A stretch of DNA of 41,939 bases from Holophagae bacterium (lineage in GTDB: Bacteria > Acidobacteriota > Holophagae > Acanthopleuribacterales > Acanthopleuribacteraceae): the NCBI GenBank assembly GCA_030429565.1, contig JAUIFE010000043.1, positions 1 through 41,939 on the forward strand. The letters run 5' to 3'. The notes under the pieces are model-generated. The model saw nothing but the letters and a program-made list of their open reading frames with translations. It ran no database searches and was not told the origin of the DNA. Shown in pieces: positions 1 to 8,900 of this stretch. A program made the translations under genes and the position numbers. The number at the start of each line of letters is the position of its first letter. The first letter of the stretch is position 1.

Positions 1-69
1 GACCAGATGCTTTTTTAGGATTTTAATCTTCTCAGCGGGGGTATATTGTTTCCTGGGTTTTTTCGTCAT
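1..69 (-). CDS. Transposase, N-terminal fragment cut by the window edge
   Basis: The minus strand reads an ATG at 67-69 followed by 22 open codons to the edge of the window. The peptide starts MTKKPRKQYTPAEKIKIL and is Lys/Arg-rich. It resembles the start of helix-turn-helix transposase subunits of the IS3/IS66 type, which bind the element ends. A purine-rich GAGAGGG lies a few bases before the ATG and would serve as the ribosome binding site. Only the DNA-binding beginning is visible, so family and intactness cannot be judged. The 125 bases between it and the group II intron may contain one end of the insertion sequence, but no inverted repeat can be shown without the other end. Confidence 0.6.
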   Translation of the reverse strand, partial: MTKKPRKQYTPAEKIKILKKHLV

Positions 70-202
70 TAAAGCCCTCTCTAGTGGGTATTCTAGCGGA
101 CTCCGGTTCCAACTGGGGCATCACAACAGCATGAGTGCCAGGCCCTTGGCCAAACCTAACGTTCGATCTAGCGGTGCTCTGGTCACAACACAAAATCGAG
201 TA

Positions 203-274
203 GGGTGAGACGGGGCAATTAATCCCGTCTCATCCCTCTCACAGAACCGTACGTACGGACCTCGTATACGGCTC
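203..274 (-). ncRNA. Group II intron domains V and VI
   Basis: On the minus strand, domain V (244-274) has a lower stem GAGCCGTA / TACGGTTC, a two-base bulge CG and a short upper stem TACG / CGTA. At 31 nt it is slightly shorter than the usual 34. Domain VI (203-236) is a hairpin whose arms GAGACGGG and CCCGTCTC (224-231 and 207-214) enclose an A-rich loop, followed by a second paired segment. Domain V carries the intron's catalytic triad and domain VI normally the branch-point adenosine. The stems are still paired, so the RNA core has decayed less than the protein gene. Confidence 0.72.
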
Positions 275-290
275 CTGCAAGTTATCCGCC

Positions 291-1573
291 CTAGACGGGC
301 ACAAGATCACCGGTTTTGAGCCTGGTTAGCTCGTAAAGTACTAGCTTAAAGAGGTGAACGTTTGGGATCGCCATGTTTACGAGTGGACTTGCCGCGTTTC
401 GCCAGGAGTTCATGCTGATCTTCTTGTACGTTCCGCGATAGCCTCTTTGCCTTAGCTTCTGGAGCAGCTTCTTGGGCTTCTTCCATAGCTTTAGCTGTTT
501 GGCTCTCAGTCTCCTTCGTATCCACTGCGAAAGATCCTCAAACACGACTTTACAGTTGGCGATTTAAAAGTAATTGCCAAAACCCCTTATGACGGGATTT
601 AGGTCGGCAATGACTTTTTCCAGATTTACCGGACTGTTTCGCCGTGTAATGCGTTTCACCTTTTCCTTAAAGGCCACGATCTTCTTAGGTTGTATCGATG
701 TCCTGACGCTCCTGATGATCACTCCCAGGAACTTCACACCGCCAACAGCGTGTGCCACGTGGGTTTTCTCCGCGTTAACAGTCAGCTTGAGATCGTTTTC
801 CAGGTAATGCTCCGCTACGTTGCGCGCGTTGTACGCCGCCGTTTTGGATCGACAAAGAATCAGGATATCGTCCGCATACCGCACGATTCGGTATCCACGT
901 TTCATCATGAACTGGTCGAACTCATTCAGGTACACGTTGGCTACCAGCGGACTTATCACGCCGCCTTGCGGGCTGCCGACCTCCGTGGCTTCCCATCCTG
1001 TTCCCGTCATAACCCCACTTTCCAGAAACTTCCTCATTAGCCTGAGGACGCTCCCATCTACCACCCGCTTTCGAAATGTTTTTAAGATGAGGTCATGGTC
1101 CAGCGTGTCGAAACACTTTGCTGGTCCATATCCACCACCCACTTCCGTTCGTACTTGCGAATGAACATCGTTGCCTTGCTGATCGCCTGGTGGCAGCTTC
1201 ACCCCGGGCGATAGCCATAGCTCGATGGATGAAAATCTTCTTCGAAGATTGGCTGCAGGATGTCTAGCAGTACCTGTTGAACTACCCGGTCTCGAACTGT
1301 TGGGATTCCTATTTTCCGCTCCCCGCCGTCCGGCTTGGGGATGATCACCCGCTTCACCGGCTGCGGACGGTAGGTCTTCGCCTTCAGCTCGTTGCGTAGT
1401 TCTTGAAGATGTTCATCTTTCCTCGCCGCAAAGTCATTGAGGCGCTGTCCGTCTATTCCGGCCGCTCCCTTCGCCGACTTCACTTTCTTGAACGCTTTCT
1501 CCAGGTTTTCCATCTGCAGCAGGCGGTCATAGAGGCTGTAATAAACTTTCTTCAAAGCACGCTTCTCTTGCAT
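291..1573 (-). pseudogene. ltrA-like: Group II intron reverse transcriptase/maturase, inactivated by three lesions
   Basis: The intron-encoded protein would copy the intron into DNA and help it splice. Three consecutive segments in the right order rebuild a family-typical protein: finger motifs with GAAGIDG and the IPK/GIPTVRDRVVQ blocks (1201-1573), the palm with QGGVISPL and the catalytic YADD (567-1120), and the maturase domain X with WIRRRLRAKQLKLWKKPKK (291-563). Three lesions break it: an in-frame TGA at 1199-1201 after YGYRPG (probably from an Arg CGA), a one-base loss near 1121 before AKCFDTLDHD, and an in-frame TAA at 564-566 inside GNYF-KIANC. No HNH endonuclease motif follows domain X. 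The active-site residues themselves survive, so decay is recent. Any mobility would need protein supplied in trans. Confidence 0.88.
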
Positions 1574-2280
1574 TTTCTTTCCTTTGCGTTGACGTCACGC
1601 GTTAGGCTCCTCCCCACCGCCGCCCGGCCTTTTATCCCTTTGGGCAATCTACCCGGCTTGCCGGTCGGTACTCCCTTGAACCGTCTGCACGTCCAGCTTC
1701 CGTTTCACCGGTCACCGGTCCGAGAGGACGCGATCCCGTCGGATCGTTTGTGCTCCACGTTCGCCTAGACTCAGTTCCAAAGATCTTCTAACTCACTTCG
1801 CCCCTTCGCACGCCACCGTTGCTTTTGGCTGACGGCGGTCGTCCTGAATCAGATCAGGACTCGTCCCAGTTTTGTCCTCCAGACCGTTACCGGCTTTCAT
1901 TGGCTGAGACCTCATCACTACTACGGGCTCATCTGCCACCTCACACCGCGTCGGATCGTCTTGAGTTTCCTCTTGATTTCACCTACCCGTAAGGGACAGT
2001 GCAAGGCTTCCCCAGTTACCTCAGACTCCCTGTGAACAACGCCATCCTCAACCACCTCAGTGGGTTTGATCAGGTATTGGGCTTTGCGCTATTTGGCACG
2101 CTTACCCAGCCACCGGGCCGAATCAGGTTCACTTGCGTTATGTGCTGTTCACTTCCTATCGCTTCCTTCGGACCCCGCAGTTGCCGGCGACGCCCTTGCG
2201 ATTCGGATTGTCTTCCCCCTGATCGGGGCGACGCCGACTTCTTTCCGTCGGCCGGGTTCGCCTGCTACGCTGGGCAAACC

Positions 2281-2313
2281 AAAAAAAGGCGCGAACCCAA
2301 TGGGTCGCGCCTT
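2281..2313 (-). terminator. Rho-independent terminator of the FG-GAP gene
   Basis: Read on the minus strand, a 13-bp GC-rich stem (AAGGCGCGACCCA paired with its complement carrying one bulged base) is followed by seven T. It lies about 48 bases after the stop of the gene at 2361-3599. The group II intron begins immediately after the T-run. Confidence 0.85.
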
Positions 2314-2360
2314 TTCACATTGGCATAAAGCGGATCATTTGCGATCCGAGCTGTGTTGGC

Positions 2361-3599
2361 TTAGGGATTGGCCAACAGCACGTGTGTTCCATGGCCGGTA
2401 TGGAGAATGTCCAAAACGCCGTCTTTGTTAAAATCGGCGACTTCAAATTCCAACAAGCCCTCTGTGCTGATGATATTGCCCGAGCTAAAGGTCCCATCGC
2501 CGTTACCCAAGTAGATGTTCACCTGATTGTGGCCAAGCGTGGTAACAACATTGGTGACGATATCCAAATTGTCGTCGCCGTCCATGTCGTGGAGTTGGAC
2601 ATAAAAAAGCGCGCCTGTATCGAGATCTTCGAACTCGGGACTGCGGTACTGACCCCATCCGGTGCGACGCACCAACACCAGACCCTCATAGCCGTAATTG
2701 GCTACAATGTCGCGGTAACCGTCCCCATCCACATCAGCGGCGGTAATCGACGGGAAAGAGACGTTGGAGGAGGGCAGCGTAACCAAAGTGGTGGAACTGA
2801 AGAAAGACCCATTGCCGTCGTTCAAGCGCAAGCGCAAGCGTCCGGCACCATCGTGCAAAATGTCTAAATCACCGTCGTTGTTCATGTCGGCCAAGGTCAC
2901 CGTGCTGTTACCATCGCCGGCATAAAGCGTGGTTAGGCGGAACCCCGAACCACTGCGCTTAATTCCGATGGTGATGGTGTCGTCACCGGTGTTGGCGGTG
3001 ACGAAATCGTCACGGCCGTCGCCGTTCAAATCACCAACCGCCAGTTTGGTTGGCCCAGCACCCGTCTTGTAGAAGGACCAGCTTTGCCAGGTGTTGTGAC
3101 CCCAGCGGATTCGCACGCGATCCTTGTTCTGGTTGGTCGCCATGATATCGGTGATACCGTCATTGTTGAAGTCACCCATTTTGATGTCGGTAGGCCCGTC
3201 GCCCATCGTGCGGATTTGCTTGTTGTAAAAGAAGCCAATAGAGGTACCAAACAAGGAAGCCATGCGGTCGGTCTGCCCCTGGCAAACGACGAAATCCAGG
3301 TTTGACCCGGCGCTGAGATGACCCACGTCGAGCCCCGAAATGGGGCCGGACAAAACCGAAATCGCCGAAGGGGCACTGAAGCAAAGTTCCCCATCCGCTT
3401 GAACGCCGTCACCACAGCTTGCCATTTTTTCGGCGGCCGACCCAGGGTGGATAAATGATCCGGCGGAGGGCGGATTGGTTGGGAACTCTTCCCAATAAAC
3501 CACCCCTTCACGCGCTTCTTGCGCGGAAACGGCGAGGCCGCCTAAGACAAAAAAGCAGCTAAGGGTAAGGACTAATGAACGCCAAGAATTGTTTTTCAT
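2361..3599 (-). CDS. Secreted FG-GAP/VCBS repeat protein
   Basis: A 412-residue exported protein. Residues 1-26 form a signal peptide with a hydrophobic core (LVLTLSCFFVLGGLAVSA) and an AQE cleavage region. The rest contains at least six calcium-binding-type repeats of the form D-x-N/D-x-D-G-x-x-D-I: GDFNNDGITDIM, GDLNGDGRDDFV, ADMNNDGDLDIL, ADVDGDGYRDIV, HDMDGDDNLDIV and ADFNKDGVLDIL. Such FG-GAP repeats build a beta-propeller, usually for extracellular binding or adhesion. No catalytic domain or sorting tail is visible, so the ligand is unknown. The gene stands alone, with its own terminator downstream and about 390 bases of non-coding DNA upstream. Two cysteines (residues about 62 and 68) lie in the region before the repeats. 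Confidence 0.88.
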   Translation of the reverse strand: MKNNSWRSLVLTLSCFFVLGGLAVSAQEAREGVVYWEEFPTNPPSAGSFIHPGSAAEKMASCGDGVQADGELCFSAPSAISVLSGPISGLDVGHLSAGSNLDFVVCQGQTDRMASLFGTSIGFFYNKQIRTMGDGPTDIKMGDFNNDGITDIMATNQNKDRVRIRWGHNTWQSWSFYKTGAGPTKLAVGDLNGDGRDDFVTANTGDDTITIGIKRSGSGFRLTTLYAGDGNSTVTLADMNNDGDLDILHDGAGRLRLRLNDGNGSFFSSTTLVTLPSSNVSFPSITAADVDGDGYRDIVANYGYEGLVLVRRTGWGQYRSPEFEDLDTGALFYVQLHDMDGDDNLDIVTNVVTTLGHNQVNIYLGNGDGTFSSGNIISTEGLLEFEVADFNKDGVLDILHTGHGTHVLLANP

Positions 3600-3989
3600 A
3601 AAGTACTCCGTAAAGGTTAGGTTATGAGGAAGTCGAGCGCTTTAGGAACGCCGAAATTCTTCGAAAAAACCACGGGGCGACCGGCAGCGGAGGCACAAAC
3701 CCAAGGTCGACCCAAGTGGGATTGCTCCTTCAACGAAGCCGGCTAATGATTCCTCTCATTCACGGAGGTTTTTTGTTGGAAACGGACAAGGTCTGTCAAA
3801 AAGAGGTCTGCCTAGCTGTCACGTTTGGGCCTGCGATGGCAAAAGAAAAAATGAATAAAAAGCACCTGGTAAACGCTTCAAAAGAATCAAATTAGCGTGC
3901 ATTTGAGCGGGCCAAACTCAATAATCGACGAAACCCATTCAATGCAACCACGGAATTTTTACTTTCGATATAATTAGCCACCAAGCCAC
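3600..3989. other. Intergenic region between divergent genes, with one putative -10 box
   Basis: No gene found. It should hold the promoters of the FG-GAP gene (leftward) and of the small gene at 3990 (rightward). The only clear signal is a perfect TATAAT at 3969-3974 on the plus strand, without a recognisable -35 at the usual distance. A weak four-base stem followed by TTTTTT occurs near 3753-3775. I tried to read the leader of the minus-strand gene as a cyclic-di-GMP riboswitch and could not. Confidence 0.4.
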
Positions 3990-4460
3990 ATGGGGGCGTT
4001 TCGTTTGAACGACACACTTGAGCAACAACTTCGCGCCGGTTTTAGCGCGGCGAAAACACCTTTGATCGACTTCCTCAAAGAAATAATTAACTATCTCGGC
4101 AAAAACGATCCCGAACTTGCCACGCTTGAGGTGATCAAGTTAGAGGTTTTTTTTGATGCGGCTACCTGTTCCATCCCGATTGAAATCACTTTTTACGACG
4201 ATATGCGCAATGAACTCTATCCAGATATCAGCGTTCCCGCGTCCTTTAGAACGGTCCCGCTGGTCGATGAGGCGCTATGGGATGAAATGTGGGACACTTG
4301 TGACACTTTTTGGGATACCGCGATCACGCTTTTCCCCAAATGGCTGCACGAAACCCTCAACGCGGCGGGTGTCGATTGCCGCAAAGCGCCGATCGTGGTG
4401 TATTTCCACGGCGCTGTCGATTGTTTCAATTTGCAGACCGGTGCAATTGAGCAGTGGTAA
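3990..4460 (+). CDS. Hypothetical protein, 156 aa, acidic
   Basis: I do not recognise the family. The product is soluble, with no signal peptide or membrane segment, and is acidic and rich in Trp, Phe and Asp (LVDEALWDEMWDTCDTFWD, residues about 91-109). A predicted alternation of helices and strands and its length of about 150 residues are reminiscent of small immunity or accessory proteins, but no motif proves this. It is convergent with the Rhs/DUF2169 operon, whose terminator lies between them. No Shine-Dalgarno precedes the ATG at 3990. A TATAAT ends only 15 bases upstream, so the transcript may have a very short leader, or translation may start at the in-frame TTG at 4005. No terminator of its own is visible. 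Confidence 0.6.
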   Translation: MGAFRLNDTLEQQLRAGFSAAKTPLIDFLKEIINYLGKNDPELATLEVIKLEVFFDAATCSIPIEITFYDDMRNELYPDISVPASFRTVPLVDEALWDEMWDTCDTFWDTAITLFPKWLHETLNAAGVDCRKAPIVVYFHGAVDCFNLQTGAIEQW

Positions 4461-4499
4461 TGAAACGCTTTTAAGCAGTCGCGGGCCTATTTCACCCAG

Positions 4500-4541
4500 A
4501 AAAAAAGAAGGGATGGCTGCCAGATTGACACCCATCCCTTC
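4500..4541 (-). terminator. Rho-independent terminator of the Rhs operon
   Basis: On the minus strand the arms AAGGGATGG (4533-4541) and CCATCCCTT (4509-4517) pair perfectly over nine bases, followed by TCTTTTTTT. It starts about 20 bases after the stop of the DUF2169 gene. The plus-strand side lacks a T-run, so it serves the minus-strand operon only. Confidence 0.85.
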
Positions 4542-4562
4542 CCAGGCTTTCATTAGTGCAGC

Positions 4563-5534
4563 TTAAACGGCGGTTTTGCTTGTGTTTTGCTCCATGCGGA
4601 ATTCCAACACACGCACGTCGCTGTTAAGGGCGATTGGCAGACGCCAGGTGAGTTGCACTTCCATGTTGGGCACATCAATCGCAATGGTATCGAGCACCAT
4701 CGCGCCTGGCAGCATGCCGCCGTCGCTGTAACGCACCAAGTTGATCATTTGGTAATCGGGTAACCCGAACGAAAGCTTGCCTTCGGGGCTGAGGTTGGTC
4801 AGCGTGATCCAGGCGTCGTGTTTAACTTTGCCAGGATAGATCAGGCTCGGATGGGCGCGGTTGCAGGCCGCGTAAGGAGCGTCGTCTGTCACCAGACCCC
4901 ACGCTTCGTAGGTTGCGCACAAACCCGCCGGCGCGTAGTCGCCGCCAATGTCGGTCACCGGAAAACCCGGCATCTCGATTTGGGGCGCTTTGACCTTGTC
5001 GCCGTCTTGCGGATCAGCCGGCGCCACAAAACCCGTACCCAGTGGATTTTTCGCGAATACGACTTCCTCGCCGTCGACCTCGCCACGACCACCGTAGGCC
5101 TGCTCGTAGCGCAGCGGCACGGTCGGCACGGCTTTGGGTTCTTCCAATAGCCATTTGGCGGTTGCCGCTTGGTAAACCCAGTTGCGACGACCCAAAATCT
5201 TGTAGGACGCGGTGTGAATGTCGACCTGAACCTCGGCCAGCCAACGCGGCGCCGCTTTACCGCCCGGCGCATAGGCCAAGGCATTGACAAAAACGTCGGT
5301 GCGCGGTTTTGCCGGCACGAAATCGGACGGCCGTAAAATGGACGATTCACCCGGTTCCCCGAAATACGTATCTTTGGGCAACACAGGTTTTTGGTCCTGC
5401 ACCGGTTTCAACACCTTACCGTCTTCAATTTTGAAGGTACCTTTGGCCACGGCGACCAGCAAGGGTCGCTTGCGATCATCGCGGCAGCGAAAGGACGAAT
5501 TGGGAAAAGGAATATAGTTGCGGGTTTCCATCAT
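4563..5534 (-). CDS. DUF2169 domain protein, effector-delivery accessory
   Basis: 323 residues matching the DUF2169 family: an N-terminal strand region (NYIPFPNSSFRCRDD, then VAVAKGTFKI), LRYEQAYGGRGEVDGEEV in the middle (residues about 142-160), and KNPLGTGF followed by a Pro-rich region. DUF2169 proteins are known as partners or chaperones encoded beside type VI secretion effectors, often with PAAR or VgrG genes. No VgrG, PAAR or other secretion gene is in this window. It is the last gene of the minus-strand operon after the Rhs protein and the 125-aa protein, 73 bases downstream of the latter, and is followed by a terminator. Two adjacent ATG codons exist (5534 and 5531); the AAGGA upstream fits the second slightly better. 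Function is inferred from the family and position. Confidence 0.85.
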   Translation of the reverse strand: MMETRNYIPFPNSSFRCRDDRKRPLLVAVAKGTFKIEDGKVLKPVQDQKPVLPKDTYFGEPGESSILRPSDFVPAKPRTDVFVNALAYAPGGKAAPRWLAEVQVDIHTASYKILGRRNWVYQAATAKWLLEEPKAVPTVPLRYEQAYGGRGEVDGEEVVFAKNPLGTGFVAPADPQDGDKVKAPQIEMPGFPVTDIGGDYAPAGLCATYEAWGLVTDDAPYAACNRAHPSLIYPGKVKHDAWITLTNLSPEGKLSFGLPDYQMINLVRYSDGGMLPGAMVLDTIAIDVPNMEVQLTWRLPIALNSDVRVLEFRMEQNTSKTAV

Positions 5535-5607
5535 GGCTTCCTTGGTCTGGGCGAGCGCCCCTTAGGTCGCTCGCATGTAACGCGGGGCGCACCCCGCCGA
5601 ATTCACA

Positions 5608-5985
5608 CTAGTGGCTGCGCACCATGCGTTTGGTCGAACCGTCTTTGAGGTTAATCGCGAAGTGCCAGTCGTAGCTGCCGTCAACCTTGTCACCGAGACT
5701 ACCACAGACCAGCGCCGCCTCGGCGTTAGGGTGGTTGGTCAGGTGACTGATGGCAAAACCGGTCGGTGGTTCCACGGTCACCAAAGTGGTGCCGTCGGCG
5801 GCCGCAAAGAGACGCGCCCGTTCCGGTTCGCCATCCAGGGCAAACAACACACCCACGCAATCGGCCCGTTTCAAAAACACAGCCGTTTCCGGGTCGGCAC
5901 CAGGGCAGTCGGCTTCAATCCATTTCCCATCATGACGCCAACGCAGCTTCCCAGAGCCGGCGGGTACTTCAAATCCATCAACCAT
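5608..5985 (-). CDS. Small unknown protein, candidate immunity protein of the Rhs toxin
   Basis: 125 residues, soluble, with no signal peptide. The composition is mixed beta-like (KLRWRHDGKWIEADC, VLFALDGEPERARLFAA, WHFAINLKDGSTKRMV) and I do not recognise the family. Its start codon lies two bases after the Rhs stop, with GGGGAC as the probable ribosome binding site inside the end of the Rhs gene, so the two are translationally linked. The gene directly behind an Rhs toxin tip is usually the cognate immunity gene, which is the basis for the call. Alternatively it could be an adaptor acting with the DUF2169 protein that follows. No direct evidence for binding the toxin exists in the sequence. 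Confidence 0.7.
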   Translation of the reverse strand: MVDGFEVPAGSGKLRWRHDGKWIEADCPGADPETAVFLKRADCVGVLFALDGEPERARLFAAADGTTLVTVEPPTGFAISHLTNHPNAEAALVCGSLGDKVDGSYDWHFAINLKDGSTKRMVRSH

Positions 5986-5987
5986 GG

Positions 5988-8900
5988 TTACGTCCCCAAC
6001 TTTCTGACACTGACAACTTTGATGTAGGTCATGCGATCAGCGGGTGCCACCAACATTTCGACCTGATCGGCCCCGCCTGGTAAATACTTGCCGGCGCCTT
6101 TGTCGATCTGCGGGCCAACCTTGCCGACATTGGCGGGCAGGTCTTTGACAACCTCATAGGTGACAACGCGATCAACATCCGGTTTCCAGGCTTCCTTAAC
6201 CGCCAAGTCATCACGAATAAAGTCGATATTGGTAATCTTATCGGGTGTCCCGAAGCCGCCGGGGCGGTCGGGTTTTTGACCGGGCGCAATCGCCATCTCA
6301 AACTTAGTGCCTGGTTTTAATGTAGTTTTTGTTGGCGCAACCCCAATCGGCCATGGCGATTGGTTTTTCACCAAGTCTTGATACGCCTTGGCCGCCTCAC
6401 TCGAATCCTTGAACTGACCCTTGTGCGCTTTTTGGAACTCGTTCCAGGTATTTTGTTTGCCTTTCTTACAGGCAAAACCCGACGGATCGGTCCACATAAT
6501 CGGGTTGGGTGCGTATTGATAAAGGTTAAAGCCGCCCGCCAAACCAATCGGGTCTTGGTGGATGAAACGGCCGACAACCGGATCGTAGTAACGATTGTTG
6601 TTGTAGTGCAAGCCGGTTTCTTCGTCGTGGTACTGGCCGTGGAAACGCAGCGGGTTGTGCACATCTTCAGCAAGGTACTCGGCGACTTCACCATACGCGC
6701 GATACCGTGCCGACCACACAATGCGACCGCTGTCGTCGGTCATCTCCTGCGGCGTGCCCAGATGATCGTTGTGGTAGTAGAAAACCTGATCGTTTTGCAA
6801 CATCACCAACGGCGTCAAGCCGTCGACATCGTACACGAAGGTTTTCCAACCGGCGTCGCTGTGCTCGGCGGCAAGCGAGTGATTGTCCCAGAAGAATTCG
6901 GTGCGTTGCGCCCCTTTGATTTTGGCAACCCGGCGGTTGAAAGCATCGTATTCGTACGTGGTCGTTAACCCGTCGCGTTCCACCCGAATTAACTGGTTGT
7001 CCGGCCCGTAGACCAACTTCATTTCATCGGCGCCGGTGGGACCTTGGTTGACCTGAACCAAGTTGCCGGCTTCGTCATACTGAAACTTGCGGTCACGGTA
7101 AACCGGCAAGCGGTCACCCAACAGGGCACTTTGCGCTTGGGTATCGCTGTCGGGATCGAGGATGTTACCGGCCGGATCAAAGGCGAAGGTTTCCTTGATA
7201 AAACCGTCCACCGAACGCAAACGTTCGTTTTGATCGTAGCTAAAGGTGGTGGTGCCTTTGGTTTGATCCTGAATTTGCTGGAGCAACCCTTCGGCGTTGT
7301 AGCTATAGCGACGCTGAATCAGCGAGTCGGTTTTGTTGTCGCGGTTAAACGCCTGGATTTGCTGGATGCGGCCGATGGGATCGTAATCGCTGTGTACTTC
7401 AACGCCGTTGCCGAGGTGGCGTACCTGCTCGCGCCCGCACGCATCGCGTTCGTGACGACTGAGCACGCGCTCGCCCCAACGAACTTCACTGAGACGGCCG
7501 ACAAGGTCGTGGCTAAAGCCCAACTGAGTGCCACCTGGCAACGACAGGAACGTCCGGTTCCCGTTTTGATCGTAATTGCGTTGGATGACGTGGTTGTCCT
7601 GCCATTCCTCCAACAATTGACCGAGCGGCCCGTAGAAGAACCGCAGATTGCGGGCCGGGTTGTCGGCTTTGGTCATGCGACCGGCGGCATCGTAGGCAAA
7701 CTCACTGGTCTGTTGCAGGCCGCTGCGCAGATCGCGCGCCGTCTTTTTGATCAGAGCACCGATCGCGTTGCGTTCGTAAACCGTAACCAAGTGTTGGCCG
7801 TCGCGGTGCTCAACCAGATTGCCGCCGGCATCGTAGCGGTAGTTTTGCTCGCGCCCGTCGAAACCAATCTCTTTGATCAGGTTCTCGTTGCCGTCGTAAA
7901 AAAATTGGTAACGCTGCCCATTTTCATTGATCAGCGCCGTTAAGTTGCGTTCGGTATCGTATTCGTAACGCAGTTCGCTGCCATCGGCATTGACGCGGCG
8001 TGTGATCTGATCCAAACCGTCTTCGTAGAAGTAATGGGTGGTGTTGCCCTGCTCGTCGACGTACTTGCTGACCATGTGGTTGGCGTGGTACTCGAGGCGA
8101 ATACCGGTTTCGTCAGGGCGTAAAATGCGGGTAGCGCGACCCAGCTTATCGTATTCGTAGCGGGTGACGCGGTCGCCTTCACGCATCGTCACCATTTGAC
8201 CGTAAACGTCGTATTCGTAACGGACTTCTTGGCCGTCGGGACTGCGCTCGCACAGCAGCGAACCATCGGCGTTCCAAGTCATTTCGTGGACTTGACCGTC
8301 GGGTCGGGTAATTAATACCGGGCGACCCATGGCGTTGTAGGCATAACGCGTGGTGTTGCCGACCGGATCGGTACTCGCCACCAAACGTTGGTGCGCGTCA
8401 TACTCGCGCCGCCACACGTAACCCAGTTCATCGGTGTAGCGAACCGGCTTGCCCTGCTCGTTGTACTCGGTGCGGTTCACCGCACCCGTCGGCGTCGTGC
8501 GCTTCGTGACGAGGCCAAGGTCGTTAACTTCGTTTTCATGCACCCCACCGCTAGGATCTTGCAGCTTTACTAAATGGCCGGCGCTGTTGTGCTCAAAATG
8601 GGTGATATTGCCTTCGCCATCGGTTTCCGACAGCAAATGACCCACTTCGTTGTACTGGTAAATGGTGGTAAAGCCGCGGCTGTCGGTAATCTCGCTGCGG
8701 TGCTGCTCGGGGAACCACTTGAAACGAACATCGTAATTGCCGCCGTCGCCCCAGTTATGCAGACAACGCGCCGCCGTGTCGTAGCGATCCCACTCAAAGT
8801 AATAGTTAAAGCCGGAACGCAAGGTGCGCTGAATCAGCACGTGGTTGCGGTATTGATAACGCTCGCCGTGCCCGCTCGCATCTCGGTTCGCGATCAGGTT

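Larger units (their letters stand above)
195..2280 (-). mobile_element. Group II intron, degenerate, IIC-like
   Basis: A retroelement of about 2.1 kb read on the minus strand. Its core is a broken reverse transcriptase/maturase gene (291-1573). A domain V hairpin and a domain VI hairpin follow downstream (203-274), and about 700 non-coding bases that would form domains I-IV lie upstream. The proposed 5' end (2280) is the first base after the T-run of the terminator at 2281-2313. The proposed 3' end is the CTCGAT at 195-200 just past domain VI. Insertion directly behind a rho-independent terminator and the absence of an HNH endonuclease domain are known traits of group IIC introns. Class and exact ends are inferences; the element as such is well supported. 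Confidence 0.8.

Noticed and set aside
1999..2431. Plus-strand frames inside the left part of the intron
   Set aside because: They cover the structured RNA region of the intron on the opposite strand and have no protein-like pattern.
3600..3790. Possible cyclic-di-GMP riboswitch upstream of the FG-GAP gene
   Set aside because: Some riboswitch-like words occur on the minus strand, but the conserved core order and pairing cannot be found.
7044..7943. Long plus-strand open frame (299 codons) opposite the Rhs gene
   Set aside because: It is a shadow of the GC-rich Rhs coding strand; its Val/Ala-rich composition mirrors the YD repeats, and it has no ribosome binding site. The same applies to 8574-9497 and 9750-10484.
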